Shown piece after piece: positions 1 through 9,286 of a stretch of 64,000 bases of DNA; within the stretch, counting starts at the first letter, position 1, and each line of letters opens with the position of its first letter. A model generated the notes under the pieces. The model searched no databases. It worked only from the letters and a program-made list of their open reading frames with translations, and had not been told where the DNA came from. This DNA comes from Pelagicoccus albus. Lineage in GTDB: Bacteria > Verrucomicrobiota > Verrucomicrobiia > Opitutales > Opitutaceae. The translations under genes were made by a program, and so were the position numbers. Location: the NCBI RefSeq assembly GCF_014230145.1, contig NZ_JACHVC010000012.1, positions 191,001 through 255,000 of the forward strand, in the 5' to 3' direction.

Positions 1-1302
1 TACATATTCAACGGAACCGGCACGGACGTTTTCGAGGTATACCTCGCTAATCGGCGTGAGACGACGTTCGTAGGTCGGCACCAGATCCCTCCACTGATAA
101 AGCACATCGGTCTCGATCCCGAGAACCCCATACCTGAGGTCACCCGATTCGATGTTGCGTAAATGGATATTCTTCACCCAACCACCTCGGCGCTCATTGG
201 TCTTGATGAAAAGCAGATGCCCTACTCCGGCAATAGAACGGTCCAAAGAGCAATTTTCGATCAACACGTTCTCCACTCCGCCTGAAAGCTCGCTGCCTAT
301 CGCCAAGAGTTGGTGCCCGTTTTTCACGAAGCAGTTTCTGACGACGACGTTACGCGTGGGCGTATCCAATCTCCAAGCATCCTGGTTACGGCCGGATTTA
401 ACTGCGATCGCGTCATCGCCTTGGTCGAAGGTACAATCTTCGATTAGAATGTTCTGACTCATTTCCGGGTCGACACCATCGTTGTTGTGACCATGGGCCC
501 GCACTTTCACCCCTCGAATAACCACATTCTTCGAGAGAAACGGGTGGATGACCCAAAACGGACTATCCTCAATTGAAACGCCCTCCAGCAAAACGTTTTC
601 GCATCGGTTGAACTGGATAAACTGAGGACGCATGTTGGCGTCATCTTTGGTCATAACGCGATCCTCTACCGGCACGTCGGTGGAAGCCATTTCATAGAGG
701 AGCTTGAGAGCCTCCATGTGAGCTGGTGGCCGCTTGTACCATTCCCGCCAAACATCGAGCTTCGCCTGCAGCTTTCCACCTCCCGTAATCGCGATATTCT
801 CGCACTCGTAGGCGTAGACCAGAGGTGAGTAGTTATAGCACTCCATCCCTTCCCATGTCGTTTTAACCGCAGGAAGATAGTCTTCTGGGTTTTCGGAAAA
901 CAGCAGGATCGCCCCTTCCTCCAAATGGAGATTCACATTGCTTTTGAAGTGAACGGGGCCGGTCAACCACTCCCCCGCTGGCACTACCACAACGCCTCCT
1001 CCGGCAGAAGATGCCTTGTCTATCGCCGTAGCAATCGCGTTCACCGTAGCGTTCTTATCCCCCTGAATTGCCCCGTATTCCGTAATAGGATACCGCTCGC
1101 ACTCCGAGAAGTCCGGCACCGTAATCACAGGCATCTCAAACGGTGCTTCCACTTCGATCTCCTCAAAACGGAGCCCGGATGCCGCATGGCCATCTGAGCA
1201 GGACTGCAGAGCCAAAGCGAACAAGGCCACGACCAACGTGGAAATCAGGAGATTGAAAAACTTACCACATCTAGAGGCACGGAAATATCTTGGAGCAATC
1301 AT
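1..1302 (-). CDS. GH28 polygalacturonase-like lipoprotein (3' end beyond window)
   Basis: Glycoside hydrolase family 28, the polygalacturonase family that hydrolyses galacturonan or related pectic linkages on a right-handed beta-helix. I translated 434 codons from the ATG at 1302; the frame is still open at base 1. Residues 16-35 form a signal peptide ending in LQSC, so Cys35 is a probable lipoprotein anchor, although Gln at -2 is atypical. Family landmarks appear in order: NNDGVD (273-278, the NTD motif), QGDDAIAVKSG (294-304, catalytic Asp pair), NGHQLLAIGSE (328-338, the GHG motif with Gln in place of the last Gly) and FIKT (365-368, the RIK motif). The gene is divergent from the receptor at 2189, with two palindromic operators between them. 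An exo-acting or rhamnogalacturonan specificity is equally possible. I see no Shine-Dalgarno before the chosen ATG. Confidence 0.88.
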   Translation of the reverse strand, partial: MIAPRYFRASRCGKFFNLLISTLVVALFALALQSCSDGHAASGLRFEEIEVEAPFEMPVITVPDFSECERYPITEYGAIQGDKNATVNAIATAIDKASSAGGGVVVVPAGEWLTGPVHFKSNVNLHLEEGAILLFSENPEDYLPAVKTTWEGMECYNYSPLVYAYECENIAITGGGKLQAKLDVWREWYKRPPAHMEALKLLYEMASTDVPVEDRVMTKDDANMRPQFIQFNRCENVLLEGVSIEDSPFWVIHPFLSKNVVIRGVKVRAHGHNNDGVDPEMSQNILIEDCTFDQGDDAIAVKSGRNQDAWRLDTPTRNVVVRNCFVKNGHQLLAIGSELSGGVENVLIENCSLDRSIAGVGHLLFIKTNERRGGWVKNIHLRNIESGDLRYGVLGIETDVLYQWRDLVPTYERRLTPISEVYLENVRAGSVEYV

Positions 1303-1436
1303 AGCGAAATGGGATCGGGCAAACCTAGGCCAATGCCTCCACACCTTGTACCGTCTAGTAGGTGTACAGTCAGCAAAAACGAAAAAGCAAGGCCGCCTCG
1401 CCGATCCGCGGCCGGGACCCCCCCCCGGAAACGCAA

Positions 1437-1470
1437 AAGTCCGGCCGCTGACTCAACCACGACCGGACTT
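1437..1470. repeat. Inverted repeat AAGTCCGG...CCGGACTT
   Basis: Perfect 8-base arms (1437-1444 and 1463-1470) are separated by 18 bases. There is no U-tract on either side, so this is not a classical terminator. It lies about 135 bases upstream of the GH28 start and could be part of that gene's 5' leader or a regulator site. Confidence 0.4.
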
Positions 1471-1640
1471 ACATACCCACGCGCTTTCCACTTCGCCACA
1501 CCCATAGGCTCGGGAAAACGCGATATTTTGCTTTTTACTACTCAAAAGATGAATCCTTCATTCCTGATCAAGCCGCAAGAAACACTACCTATTGCCTCAA
1601 GTCAGCTTATCCTAATCAGGTCTTTGAGATTCGTCACTAA

Positions 1641-1665
1641 TAAAACTGTAACTGTTACAGTTTTA
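1641..1665. promoter_or_regulatory. Palindromic operator candidate 1 (TGTAACTGTTACA core)
   Basis: A perfect 12-base inverted repeat with a single central T gives a 25-base palindrome with core TGTAAC-T-GTTACA. Odd-centred palindromes of this size are typical of LacI-family operators, and a LacI-family gene lies at 5987-6985. The same 13-base core recurs at 1960-1972 in the same intergenic region. The assignment to that regulator is inference. Confidence 0.6.
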
Positions 1666-1959
1666 AAGTCATTTATTTATTTCCGAACGATTTTTCGAAA
1701 TTCGGCTTACCCAGTGTATGCTGGTCACAGATATTGCTTCGTTGATCCCTCCGAAGACTATTATTCGAACACCCCAGATTCCTTTAAACCCTAGAAAGGT
1801 AGGGATCTCATAGCTTCCTCCACACTACTTTGACCTTATTGCCGGGGAACCCCGCAGTCTATTTGCGCCTAGGCTTCGGTGGCAAAGTTCAACAGCTAGA
1901 TGACATACAGTAAAGAAAGTCAGAACAACAATCTTACTGTCCACTTTGACTATATTTGC

Positions 1960-1972
1960 TGTAACTGTTACA
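1960..1972. promoter_or_regulatory. Palindromic operator candidate 2 (TGTAACTGTTACA)
   Basis: Second copy of the exact 13-base palindrome TGTAAC-T-GTTACA, 313 bases centre to centre from the first and about 217 bases upstream of the receptor start. The flanks are not symmetrical here. Paired sites in one divergent promoter region would allow joint control of the GH28 gene and the receptor, possibly by DNA looping. Confidence 0.55.
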
Positions 1973-2188
1973 AGCATCAGTAGTGATCTTTACCAAACCA
2001 AAAGTTTTCGCCCCAAGCACCCCCCTGCGAGAGGCAACCTCCAACTGATAATTACCCAGGGCCACTGCCCGTACCCCCCCCCATTACTCTATCCCGAGAC
2101 CGGAAAGCTGCACTTCTCCATGCGGTGTCCGCTTCACCCCTCTCTGTAACAAAATACCTAATACAGTTAACCCAAACTACAGCGTGTT

Positions 2189-5100
2189 ATGAAACATACC
2201 AAACAGGTACCCAAAAAAACGTCGCACTGGCTTCTGGCCTTAGCGATCACCTGCCCTTTCGCCCTCAGTGGCGTCTATGGGCAAGACGAGGACCTCGAAG
2301 AGGAAGAAGTCTTCGAGCTTTCTCCTTTCGAAGTAACCTCTTCCGAAGACGATATCGGCTACCGTCAGCAAAATACGCTGGCCGGATCGCGCATGAATAC
2401 AAACATCGGGGACATCGCCGCCTCCATATCGGTAATCACTAAGGAGCAAATGGAGGACACCGCGTCCACCGACCTCAACGATATCTTCCGTTACGAGGCG
2501 AGTACCGAAGGCTCATCCACCTATACTCCAGGCGTATCATCCATGCGCGGCGACGGTGTAGCCGACGTCAACGCTGGTTACGCGAGCGGGGCTAACGGTG
2601 TCGCTCAAACCAACGCTACCGCCAACACGGTACGTGGACTGGGTTCTCCCAGTGCCGCGATCAACTTCTACCGTGCGATTAACCAAATCCCACTGGATTC
2701 ATACAACGTCCAATCCGTCGAAATCAGCCGTGGTCCAAACTCCATGCTATTCGGCACGGGCAGCCCTGCTGGCGTGGTCAACCAATCACGCTCCAGCGCG
2801 GTATTGAACGAGACAGGCTACTCCGTTAAGCTAAGGTTCGACGACCGAGGATCCAAGCGGGCCAGCTTGACCTTCAACGCGCCCCTCATCGAGGACAAGC
2901 TCGCCTTTTTCGGAGCGTACCTTACAGACGACAAGGAATTCACTCGCAAGCCTTCCTACGACGACACGGAACGCTTCTACGGCGCCATAACCTACACGCC
3001 ATTCGAGAAGACCAAGCTTACTTTCAATTTCGAAAACTACGAAAACGAAAATAGCCGGCCCAATACACTGACTCCCGTCGACTACGTCTCCACTTGGATG
3101 GAGTCCGGCATGCCGATGTACGATTCGGTCAACCACACCGTCACCTACGCCGCCACCGGAGAAACTGCCGGTATCTACATTCGCAATACAGCGAGTCCAT
3201 TGATCGACGACGTGCGCAGCTATATCAGCTCGCTCGACGGATACGACGCATCGCTCTGGAACGAAGCGCAGACCACCTACAACGGTGTTAGCATCGTGGG
3301 TTCTTCCGCCATGACAAACCCAGATTCCGTTCTCTACGTGTCCGGCATGGGATACGCCGCGAGCCGCCCAACGATGCAGGTTGCGGACGGATCTATCGCC
3401 AATTGGGTAGAAGGCTTAACAGGAAGGTACTACCAACAATACGGTTCAGAGACCGATCCCTCCTCCTACCCAGCCATCTATCCCACTACCACCGAGATCT
3501 ACGCCAATACGGCCAATGCCAATGCCTATGAGCAATTCTGGACTACGTCGTACGACAACTCCGCGGCAAATGGGAACATAGCCAACTGGAAATACGCAGG
3601 CGTCACGGACCAGTCCATCTACGATTGGGAAAACATAAACATCCTCTCCATGAATTTTGGAGAAGAGGAAGCCCAAACTTACAATCTGGAATTCGAGCAA
3701 CAGCTAAGCGACGACCTCTACTTCTCCGCCGGCTGGTTCCGTCAGGAATTCGAGTCCTACTCCAGCTACACGGTTTCGCAGCTTAACGCGACCGCTCTTT
3801 ACGTAGACACCAACCTCTACCTGCCAGACGGATCAGAAAATCCGTATGCAGGGTCCGTCTACGTCCAAGATATGGATCCGGATCGCTTCCGCACTCAGAT
3901 CACCAACGATCAGCTCCGTGCCATCCTGGCCTTCACGCCAGACTTCACGACCAACGACAACTGGACCCGCTGGTTGGGCAAGCACCAATTCCTCGCTTTC
4001 GCCTCCGAAGAAGAAGAGCTACGCGACTACTGGCGCATGCGCCTATCTTGGACTGCTTCCGACGAAGAAGATGCCGGCATGATCCGCTACCTCTCCAACT
4101 ACTATGACGATGCGGATGGAAACGCGACTGGTTTCAGCTACGTCAATAGAGGGCGCACCACTCGACGCGCCTACTACTTGACCGATAGCGGCCTGACCGT
4201 CGACGAATACGGATTGGCCACTACAGCCAGCGGCGGACTTAGCGCTGACTCCTACACAGACACCATGATGGTATACAACTACGATACCGAGTCATGGGAA
4301 GAAGTCTCCTACACCGCTTCTTATGAAGCCTTTGCCGCTACCACTGGCAGCTCCAAGACCAAAATTTCCTCTTGGAACATCGGAGGTACCAGCCACTTCT
4401 GGGAAGACCGCATCGTAGCCACCTACGGGATACGCAACGACAAGGTGTCCAACACCAGTACCACGACTGGAGCCATCTATGACGACGACGGAAACCTCGT
4501 CGAAGCAGCCCTCGAGTCGACCGATATCTATGTCGACGGATACCTCAACGAAGACTTGGTCATGAACCGCTACCGCGGCTGGACCACAGTTGAAGAAAAG
4601 ACCAGCACCTTCGGCGTAGTATTCCGTCCATTCAAAGGATGGGAGAACGTCGAATCATCCGCCAAGAAAGGAAATCTCTTCGCAGAGTTCGTAAATACGC
4701 TGGGCTTCACCTACAACAACTCCGAGACCTTCAATCCTCCCACCTCCGACTACGTCGATCTCTTCGGAAACGAACTGCCAAAGCCAAGCGGCAAGGGAGA
4801 GGACTGGGGTGTACAATTCTCGCTCTTCAATAACAAGCTCTTCGCTCGCATCAGCCAGTACGAGTCTAGCAACGAGAATCAAACCATTAGCGGAGGCACA
4901 GCCTACAGCCGCTTTACCAGCAATCTGGATACAAGCACCTTCCGCAACTGGGCCCGCACAATCGCCCTCATCAACTGGGGTCAGGACCCGACCGACAGCG
5001 AAACCTTCGGCCAAAACCTAACCACTGCGCAGCAAGATCAGCTTGAGGCCGACATCGAGGCGATCTGGGGCCTCCCTTACGACTACTACTCCGACCTCGG

Positions 5101-5896
5101 ATCAACCGGAGCCACTCGCTCCGTCTACGCCGAGGGTACCGAGTTGGAAATCAGCTACAACCCGAAGCCAAATTGGACTATCAAGCTCACTGGCTCCAAA
5201 CAGGAAACCGTCTACGACAATGTCCTCAAGGAGTACACCGAATGGTTCAACTACCGCTTCCCGGATTGGGAAAATGCCCAGGCCGCCGACTACCTGCTTG
5301 CTGACTACGCAAACTTCATCACCTACACAACCGATACAGGCAGAGAAGTCGACTTGACCAACTTCATGTCAAGCTATGGATACGTATCTCAAGTCACTCT
5401 GGACAATGTGTACGGTAATACCAGCGTAGAGGCTTACTACAACAACATCCTCGTTCCGCAAGTTCGCTTGCAGCAGGACCTAGAAGGCCAAGTCATCACC
5501 AACCAGAGCAAATACCAAGCGTCCTTACTCACCAACTACAAGTTCACCGGTGACCGCCTGAAAGGCGTTTCAGTCGGCGGCAGCCTGCGTTGGCTAGATA
5601 AGAAGTCCATCGGCTACTACGGCATGGCAAGCGGCAACGGCGGCGACGACTACCTCGATCTATCGGACGTAACTCGCCCCATCTACACGCCTGCCCAAAC
5701 CTACTACGACTTCTGGGCAGCATACCGTACCACGATCATGAACGAATCCGTAGACATGAAGATCCAGCTCAACGTGGTCAACGCATTCGAGAGCGGCGGT
5801 CTGCAGGTCGTCGGGGTCAACCTAGACGGAACGCCTTACGCATACCGTATCATCGATCCTCGCACCTTCCAGCTCTCCTTGTCCTTCGACATGTAG
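2189..5896 (+). CDS. TonB-dependent receptor, large (1235 aa)
   Basis: Outer-membrane TonB-dependent receptor that imports a substrate with energy from the TonB-ExbB-ExbD complex. A signal peptide (residues about 14-31, ending near VYGQ) is followed by an acidic stretch and FELSPFEVTS (about 43-52), an N-terminal signature I associate with Opitutae receptors. The plug runs from about 60 to 200 (ISVITKEQMED; VRGLGSPSAAINFYRAINQIP; VEISRGPNSMLFGTGSPAGV). The remainder is a long 22-strand-type barrel ending in an aromatic-rich strand, FQLSLSFDM. At 1235 residues it is far longer than FhuA or BtuB (600-750), as in polysaccharide-linked SusC-type or Opitutae receptors. Neighbouring GH28 and GH27 genes and LacI-type regulators suggest a pectic or galactose-containing oligosaccharide substrate (inference). 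A strong terminator follows. Confidence 0.92.
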   Translation: MKHTKQVPKKTSHWLLALAITCPFALSGVYGQDEDLEEEEVFELSPFEVTSSEDDIGYRQQNTLAGSRMNTNIGDIAASISVITKEQMEDTASTDLNDIFRYEASTEGSSTYTPGVSSMRGDGVADVNAGYASGANGVAQTNATANTVRGLGSPSAAINFYRAINQIPLDSYNVQSVEISRGPNSMLFGTGSPAGVVNQSRSSAVLNETGYSVKLRFDDRGSKRASLTFNAPLIEDKLAFFGAYLTDDKEFTRKPSYDDTERFYGAITYTPFEKTKLTFNFENYENENSRPNTLTPVDYVSTWMESGMPMYDSVNHTVTYAATGETAGIYIRNTASPLIDDVRSYISSLDGYDASLWNEAQTTYNGVSIVGSSAMTNPDSVLYVSGMGYAASRPTMQVADGSIANWVEGLTGRYYQQYGSETDPSSYPAIYPTTTEIYANTANANAYEQFWTTSYDNSAANGNIANWKYAGVTDQSIYDWENINILSMNFGEEEAQTYNLEFEQQLSDDLYFSAGWFRQEFESYSSYTVSQLNATALYVDTNLYLPDGSENPYAGSVYVQDMDPDRFRTQITNDQLRAILAFTPDFTTNDNWTRWLGKHQFLAFASEEEELRDYWRMRLSWTASDEEDAGMIRYLSNYYDDADGNATGFSYVNRGRTTRRAYYLTDSGLTVDEYGLATTASGGLSADSYTDTMMVYNYDTESWEEVSYTASYEAFAATTGSSKTKISSWNIGGTSHFWEDRIVATYGIRNDKVSNTSTTTGAIYDDDGNLVEAALESTDIYVDGYLNEDLVMNRYRGWTTVEEKTSTFGVVFRPFKGWENVESSAKKGNLFAEFVNTLGFTYNNSETFNPPTSDYVDLFGNELPKPSGKGEDWGVQFSLFNNKLFARISQYESSNENQTISGGTAYSRFTSNLDTSTFRNWARTIALINWGQDPTDSETFGQNLTTAQQDQLEADIEAIWGLPYDYYSDLGSTGATRSVYAEGTELEISYNPKPNWTIKLTGSKQETVYDNVLKEYTEWFNYRFPDWENAQAADYLLADYANFITYTTDTGREVDLTNFMSSYGYVSQVTLDNVYGNTSVEAYYNNILVPQVRLQQDLEGQVITNQSKYQASLLTNYKFTGDRLKGVSVGGSLRWLDKKSIGYYGMASGNGGDDYLDLSDVTRPIYTPAQTYYDFWAAYRTTIMNESVDMKIQLNVVNAFESGGLQVVGVNLDGTPYAYRIIDPRTFQLSLSFDM

Positions 5897-5921
5897 AGCG
5901 AAGCATTCCCCGCGAAATGCC

Positions 5922-5951
5922 AGAGGCGTCCCATCGGACGCCTCTTTTTTT
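5922..5951 (+). terminator. Rho-independent terminator after the receptor
   Basis: GAGGCGTCC - CATC - GGACGCCTC forms a perfect 9-bp stem with a 4-base loop, followed by seven T (5945-5951). It begins 26 bases after the receptor stop and separates it from the convergent LacI gene. Confidence 0.93.
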
Positions 5952-5986
5952 GTATCCAATCCCTGAACGATCCGGAGCGGATAAAA

Positions 5987-6985
5987 CTAAGTTCCGCTAA
6001 CGGAATTCCGCTCAATCAGGGATATCGGTAGGGTCCGTACTTTCTCTTCAACTACAGATCCGGCAATGAGTTTATCCATCATTTCGACCGCTCCCTCCGC
6101 CATTTCCTGCAGAGGCTCTTCAATCGTAGTCAAGGGAGGAGAAGAGATCGCGGAGATGCCCTCATTCTCTCCTCCCACGATCGAAATGTCCTCTGGCACC
6201 TTCAGGCCCATGACATAGGTCAAGATGTGCAAGGCCTCCAAAGCCTGATAACTAGAGCCGGGTATGAAGATGGAATCCGCTCCGGACTTGGCTATCCGAG
6301 TAATGGCCGCCAAGCGAGCTGACGTATCATCGAGAACCATACTAAACGGATCTACCGTTAGACCGGCGGATTCGATGCCATCTCGGAATCCTCGCAGTCT
6401 CTCTTCGTGCGGCAGAGTCTTTTGGGCAAAGAAAGCCAGCTTCTTTTTGCCACGAGCGATCAGATAATCTGCCGCTTTTCGCCCCGCGTCGTAGTGATCG
6501 GACCTAACGCTGTACTGATGGCCGGATACATCGAACTTATCCATATAGACAACCGGCAACCTCGTTTCCATTTCAGCCAGGAAACGTCCAAAATTCGAAA
6601 CGCAATTGATGGCAATGATACCATCCAAAAACATTTTCGGCAGGTCCTCCATCGGATTAGCCGGAAAGGAGACCGCGATATCCCGGTGCGATAGAGCAAA
6701 CGCGAGGTGAGAAGTCAGGTTTGCCGTATAGCCTTCAAGTCTATCTGAACTAAAAGGATCTGTGAGGATAGCCACCTGCCGCATTCTCGCAGAAAGCTGC
6801 GGTCGAATGTTCAGCTCCTTCGCAGCCTTGAGAATTCGATCCCTCGTCTTTTGCGCTACATTCGCGCGGTTGTTTAGGACCCGACTAACCGTTCCTGACG
6901 AGTAGCCAGAAATCCGAGCCAGATCATAGATCGTCGCCTTCCTGTCATCGCCTGAACCTTCATTCGATTCGACCTTTTTGGGCAT
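5987..6985 (-). CDS. LacI-family transcriptional regulator
   Basis: Sugar-responsive DNA-binding regulator of 332 residues, the usual family length. The N-terminal helix-turn-helix spans about residues 18-63 (IYDLARISGYSSGTVSRVLN, then TRDRILKAAKEL). A hinge region and a periplasmic-binding-protein-like effector domain follow (from about 70; GIIAINCVSNF, YSVRSDHYDAGRKAADYLIA, SIVGGENEGISAISSPPLTT). The last of these is the usual dimer and effector-pocket stretch. It is convergent with the receptor gene, across a terminator. The palindromes at 1641 and 1960 are its most obvious candidate operators. The effector sugar cannot be read from the sequence. Confidence 0.92.
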   Translation of the reverse strand: MPKKVESNEGSGDDRKATIYDLARISGYSSGTVSRVLNNRANVAQKTRDRILKAAKELNIRPQLSARMRQVAILTDPFSSDRLEGYTANLTSHLAFALSHRDIAVSFPANPMEDLPKMFLDGIIAINCVSNFGRFLAEMETRLPVVYMDKFDVSGHQYSVRSDHYDAGRKAADYLIARGKKKLAFFAQKTLPHEERLRGFRDGIESAGLTVDPFSMVLDDTSARLAAITRIAKSGADSIFIPGSSYQALEALHILTYVMGLKVPEDISIVGGENEGISAISSPPLTTIEEPLQEMAEGAVEMMDKLIAGSVVEEKVRTLPISLIERNSVSGT

Positions 6986-7208
6986 TTACCTTCGCATGTT
7001 GCGGAAGGACCCAAACAGCGGGCGCCGAGAAATGGGGTGTTCGGCAGAAATGGCCCTTCCATGAAAACTAGGCAAGAAACCTGTATCTCTAACACTCAGG
7101 ATGCAAGAAAAGATCGTCACCTTCGGCAAGATGCTGATCTAAATAACTTGTTGCTCAGCGAGGGACGCAGAGCACACGTCGCGTCGGCAAAACCCAAAAA
7201 CGCTCAAA

Positions 7209-8126
7209 TCAGGCGTTCGCCCTGATGCCTTTGATGGCAGAGTGCGTCAATTTTTCATGGGAAGCCGTACTCCATGCGAACAAGTCGGGCCGATCGCTTT
7301 GGTCACTGGAGTTTCGGGAAACAACTCTGTATCGCTCCGAAAACTGAGGCATGCCCACGGTTGAGTGGCCTCTCATTTCAGCATCCAGGCGAGCCGCTGC
7401 TTCATAACCTAAAGTCTCAAGCGCGCAATCGATACTGCTTAGCGTGATCTCCGAAAACTCGCAAAGAGCTTCGTTATTGCCCACCCCCAGCACTGAAATT
7501 TCGCTCGGGACATCGTAGCCAAGACCCACTGCTGTCGAGATGACAGTTAAAGCGTTCAAATCACTTCCCGCCATCACCCCTAAAGGCTTACGAAACTCGT
7601 CCAGAGATGCTTTGAGATCATCGAACGCCACGACAGAAACAAATGCCCCGCAATTGTCCGCAGCATCCAGAAAGCCTTCCATTCGTTCCTTCTCTCCTGC
7701 AATACTGTGATCAGCCACGTAAAGCAAATGGCTAAACCCTTGGTCCCTAAGATGTTCCGCCCCGATTGCCCCTACCCTAAAATGATCAATACCTACGGGC
7801 GATTCGCATCGGAAAGAGTCGAATGAATCCAAAACCACCGATGAAAGGTCCCCTCGCCCGAGCAATGCGTCCAGATTTTCCGAGCTTTGACCAGGGCGGA
7901 AATTCGCTATGATGCCGTCCCCCTTCCAGTGAGACAGATTTGGCAGGTGGCGAGAGTACCTCATACGGGTATCCAGATCCCAACCATGCTCGCCAGCGAA
8001 CCGAGCCACCCCTTTGAAAAGCCGTTCATCCCAATCCTGAATGCCAACCATAACCCGGCGTCTCTTCTTAGAAAAACTATCTGCTTTCATCTTGTCTCGA
8101 TTCATCTGCTCTCGGACCAAATCCAC
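7209..8126 (-). pseudogene. XylR-like regulator lacking its DNA-binding domain
   Basis: The 305-residue product matches the sugar-sensing half of the E. coli XylR-type family. From about residue 24 there is RRRVMVGIQDWDERLFKGVA, then a LacI-like periplasmic-binding fold (HFRVGAIGAEHLRDQGF; EISVLGVGNNEALCEF; LSSIDCALETLGYEAAARLD), ending in RYRVVSRNSSD. In full-length members (about 390 residues) an AraC-type double helix-turn-helix follows this point. Here only about 30 residues remain (ending GIRANA) before a TGA, and translation past the stop in all three frames soon meets further stops. It is therefore either a decayed gene or a deliberately truncated sensor that could act by heterodimerising. 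It lies 223 bases upstream of the LacI gene, same strand. Confidence 0.65.
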
Positions 8127-8761
8127 AACTCGAGTGCCGTTTTCCGATCCCTACTTAAGAAATTGTTCAGAGCCGAAACTCGATGGGTTCCCGTTCATGA
8201 GTCACCGAGAATCGCTCTGAAATTTTCGAATGCAGCATACTCTCACGCAAATGAACGGAGCATGAAGAGCGGGTCGATCCACCCCCTAAGGAGTCGAAAA
8301 CGGCGAATCTTTGCGCCTCTACGAAGGGACCCGAAACAAGGAAAACACCCTAACTATTAAGCTGCAATTTCGCGCTACATTTACGCATAAACCGGGAATT
8401 CTCCCCCGAAAAACCAAGTCTCAAGCGAGGACCGATTTCTCCCTGAATTAGGGCAAAACGCCAAGGCCTCTGCTGAAATCCTACAGAAAGTCGCATAATG
8501 GGGGAAGAAAGAGGGGCCAGCTCCTCAATTAGAGGAAAATATCGCCGATCCACACCGTGTCATTACTTAGTTTCGAATCACTTTCAAAAACGACGAAGAA
8601 AAACAACGACTAGCCCAATCAATCCGGATGGCAATGGACGCTTCCCGCGTCTCTCGCCTAGCGGCCGCTGTGCCTATTCAAAACTCCATTTGAATCTAAC
8701 AAACCCATGAACCGACCCGATCCATCGAGCAGCTAGCGAGCTCTCTCTGATTATTCGCCAG
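8127..8761. other. Intergenic region, no feature recognised
   Basis: 635 bases between the truncated XylR-like gene and a small membrane-protein gene. Short open frames exist on both strands (for example 7887-8360 and 8350-8553), but they have no recognisable protein features. I see no tRNA, hairpin terminator or repeat. It should hold the divergent promoters of the flanking genes. Confidence 0.5.
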
Positions 8762-9280
8762 ATGCCCCCAAAAGACGAAATCTCTTTTGACATGCCAGAT
8801 GTAAGTTCGAAGGACAGCATTCCCGCTTTCCGCTACTCGAGCTCGGGCGCTGTGCACGAGGATCAAGAGCTTCAAAACGCCGTCCAGCATAAGCTGGACG
8901 AGATAAAGCGAATCACCGAGGAGCGGAAAAAGGAACGCGAGTTCCAAGCCCGCAAAGGGGAAATCTACCTGACGACTCGCTCGGTCTTCGCCCGCGCCCT
9001 TTGCGCCGTGGTCGCGAGCTACCTCTACTTCCTGCCGGATGGCTTTGGCATGAAGCTTTTCGGCATCCTCCTCTTTTTCGGAATTCTCGAAGGAGTTCGG
9101 AAAATATCACCCAACATCAAACCTCCTACCGAAATGCGAGAGACGATCGAGAACTATGTCGCGATCTTCTTTTCGTTGGCCATTCCCTACACGTTTCTGG
9201 GAAGCGAGGATCAGGAGAGGATCGGAATCGCCTTCCTCGTTAGGCAGCTGGAGCTCCTTTGGGAGTACCTGCTGGGATAA
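8762..9280 (+). CDS. Hypothetical membrane protein (172 aa)
   Basis: I do not recognise a family. Residues 1-40 are polar, and 40-66 are a charged, probably helical or coiled-coil segment (ELQNAVQHKLDEIKRITEER). Two or three hydrophobic segments follow: about 78-92 (FARALCAVVASYLYFL), 96-110 (FGMKLFGILLFFGILEG) and 130-146 (YVAIFFSLAIPYTFLG). The gene ends six bases before the next membrane-protein gene on the same strand, so the two are probably co-transcribed and may form one small inner-membrane complex. No Shine-Dalgarno is obvious. Codon use looks like that of its neighbours. Confidence 0.7.
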   Translation: MPPKDEISFDMPDVSSKDSIPAFRYSSSGAVHEDQELQNAVQHKLDEIKRITEERKKEREFQARKGEIYLTTRSVFARALCAVVASYLYFLPDGFGMKLFGILLFFGILEGVRKISPNIKPPTEMRETIENYVAIFFSLAIPYTFLGSEDQERIGIAFLVRQLELLWEYLLG

Positions 9281-9286
9281 GAAGTC

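Larger units (their letters stand above)
1303..2188. other. Long divergent intergenic region (GH28 / TonB receptor)
   Basis: 886 bases without a convincing gene. Several short open frames cross it, but none has family features or consistent codon use. It contains an 8-bp inverted repeat (1437-1470), a run of nine C (1418-1426) and two palindromic operator candidates (1641-1665 and 1960-1972). It must hold promoters for both flanking genes; I could not assign -35/-10 boxes with confidence. Confidence 0.6.

Noticed and set aside
1309-1794. 161-codon open frame on the plus strand
   Set aside because: It contains the poly-C run and low-complexity basic stretches, crosses the operator region and matches nothing.
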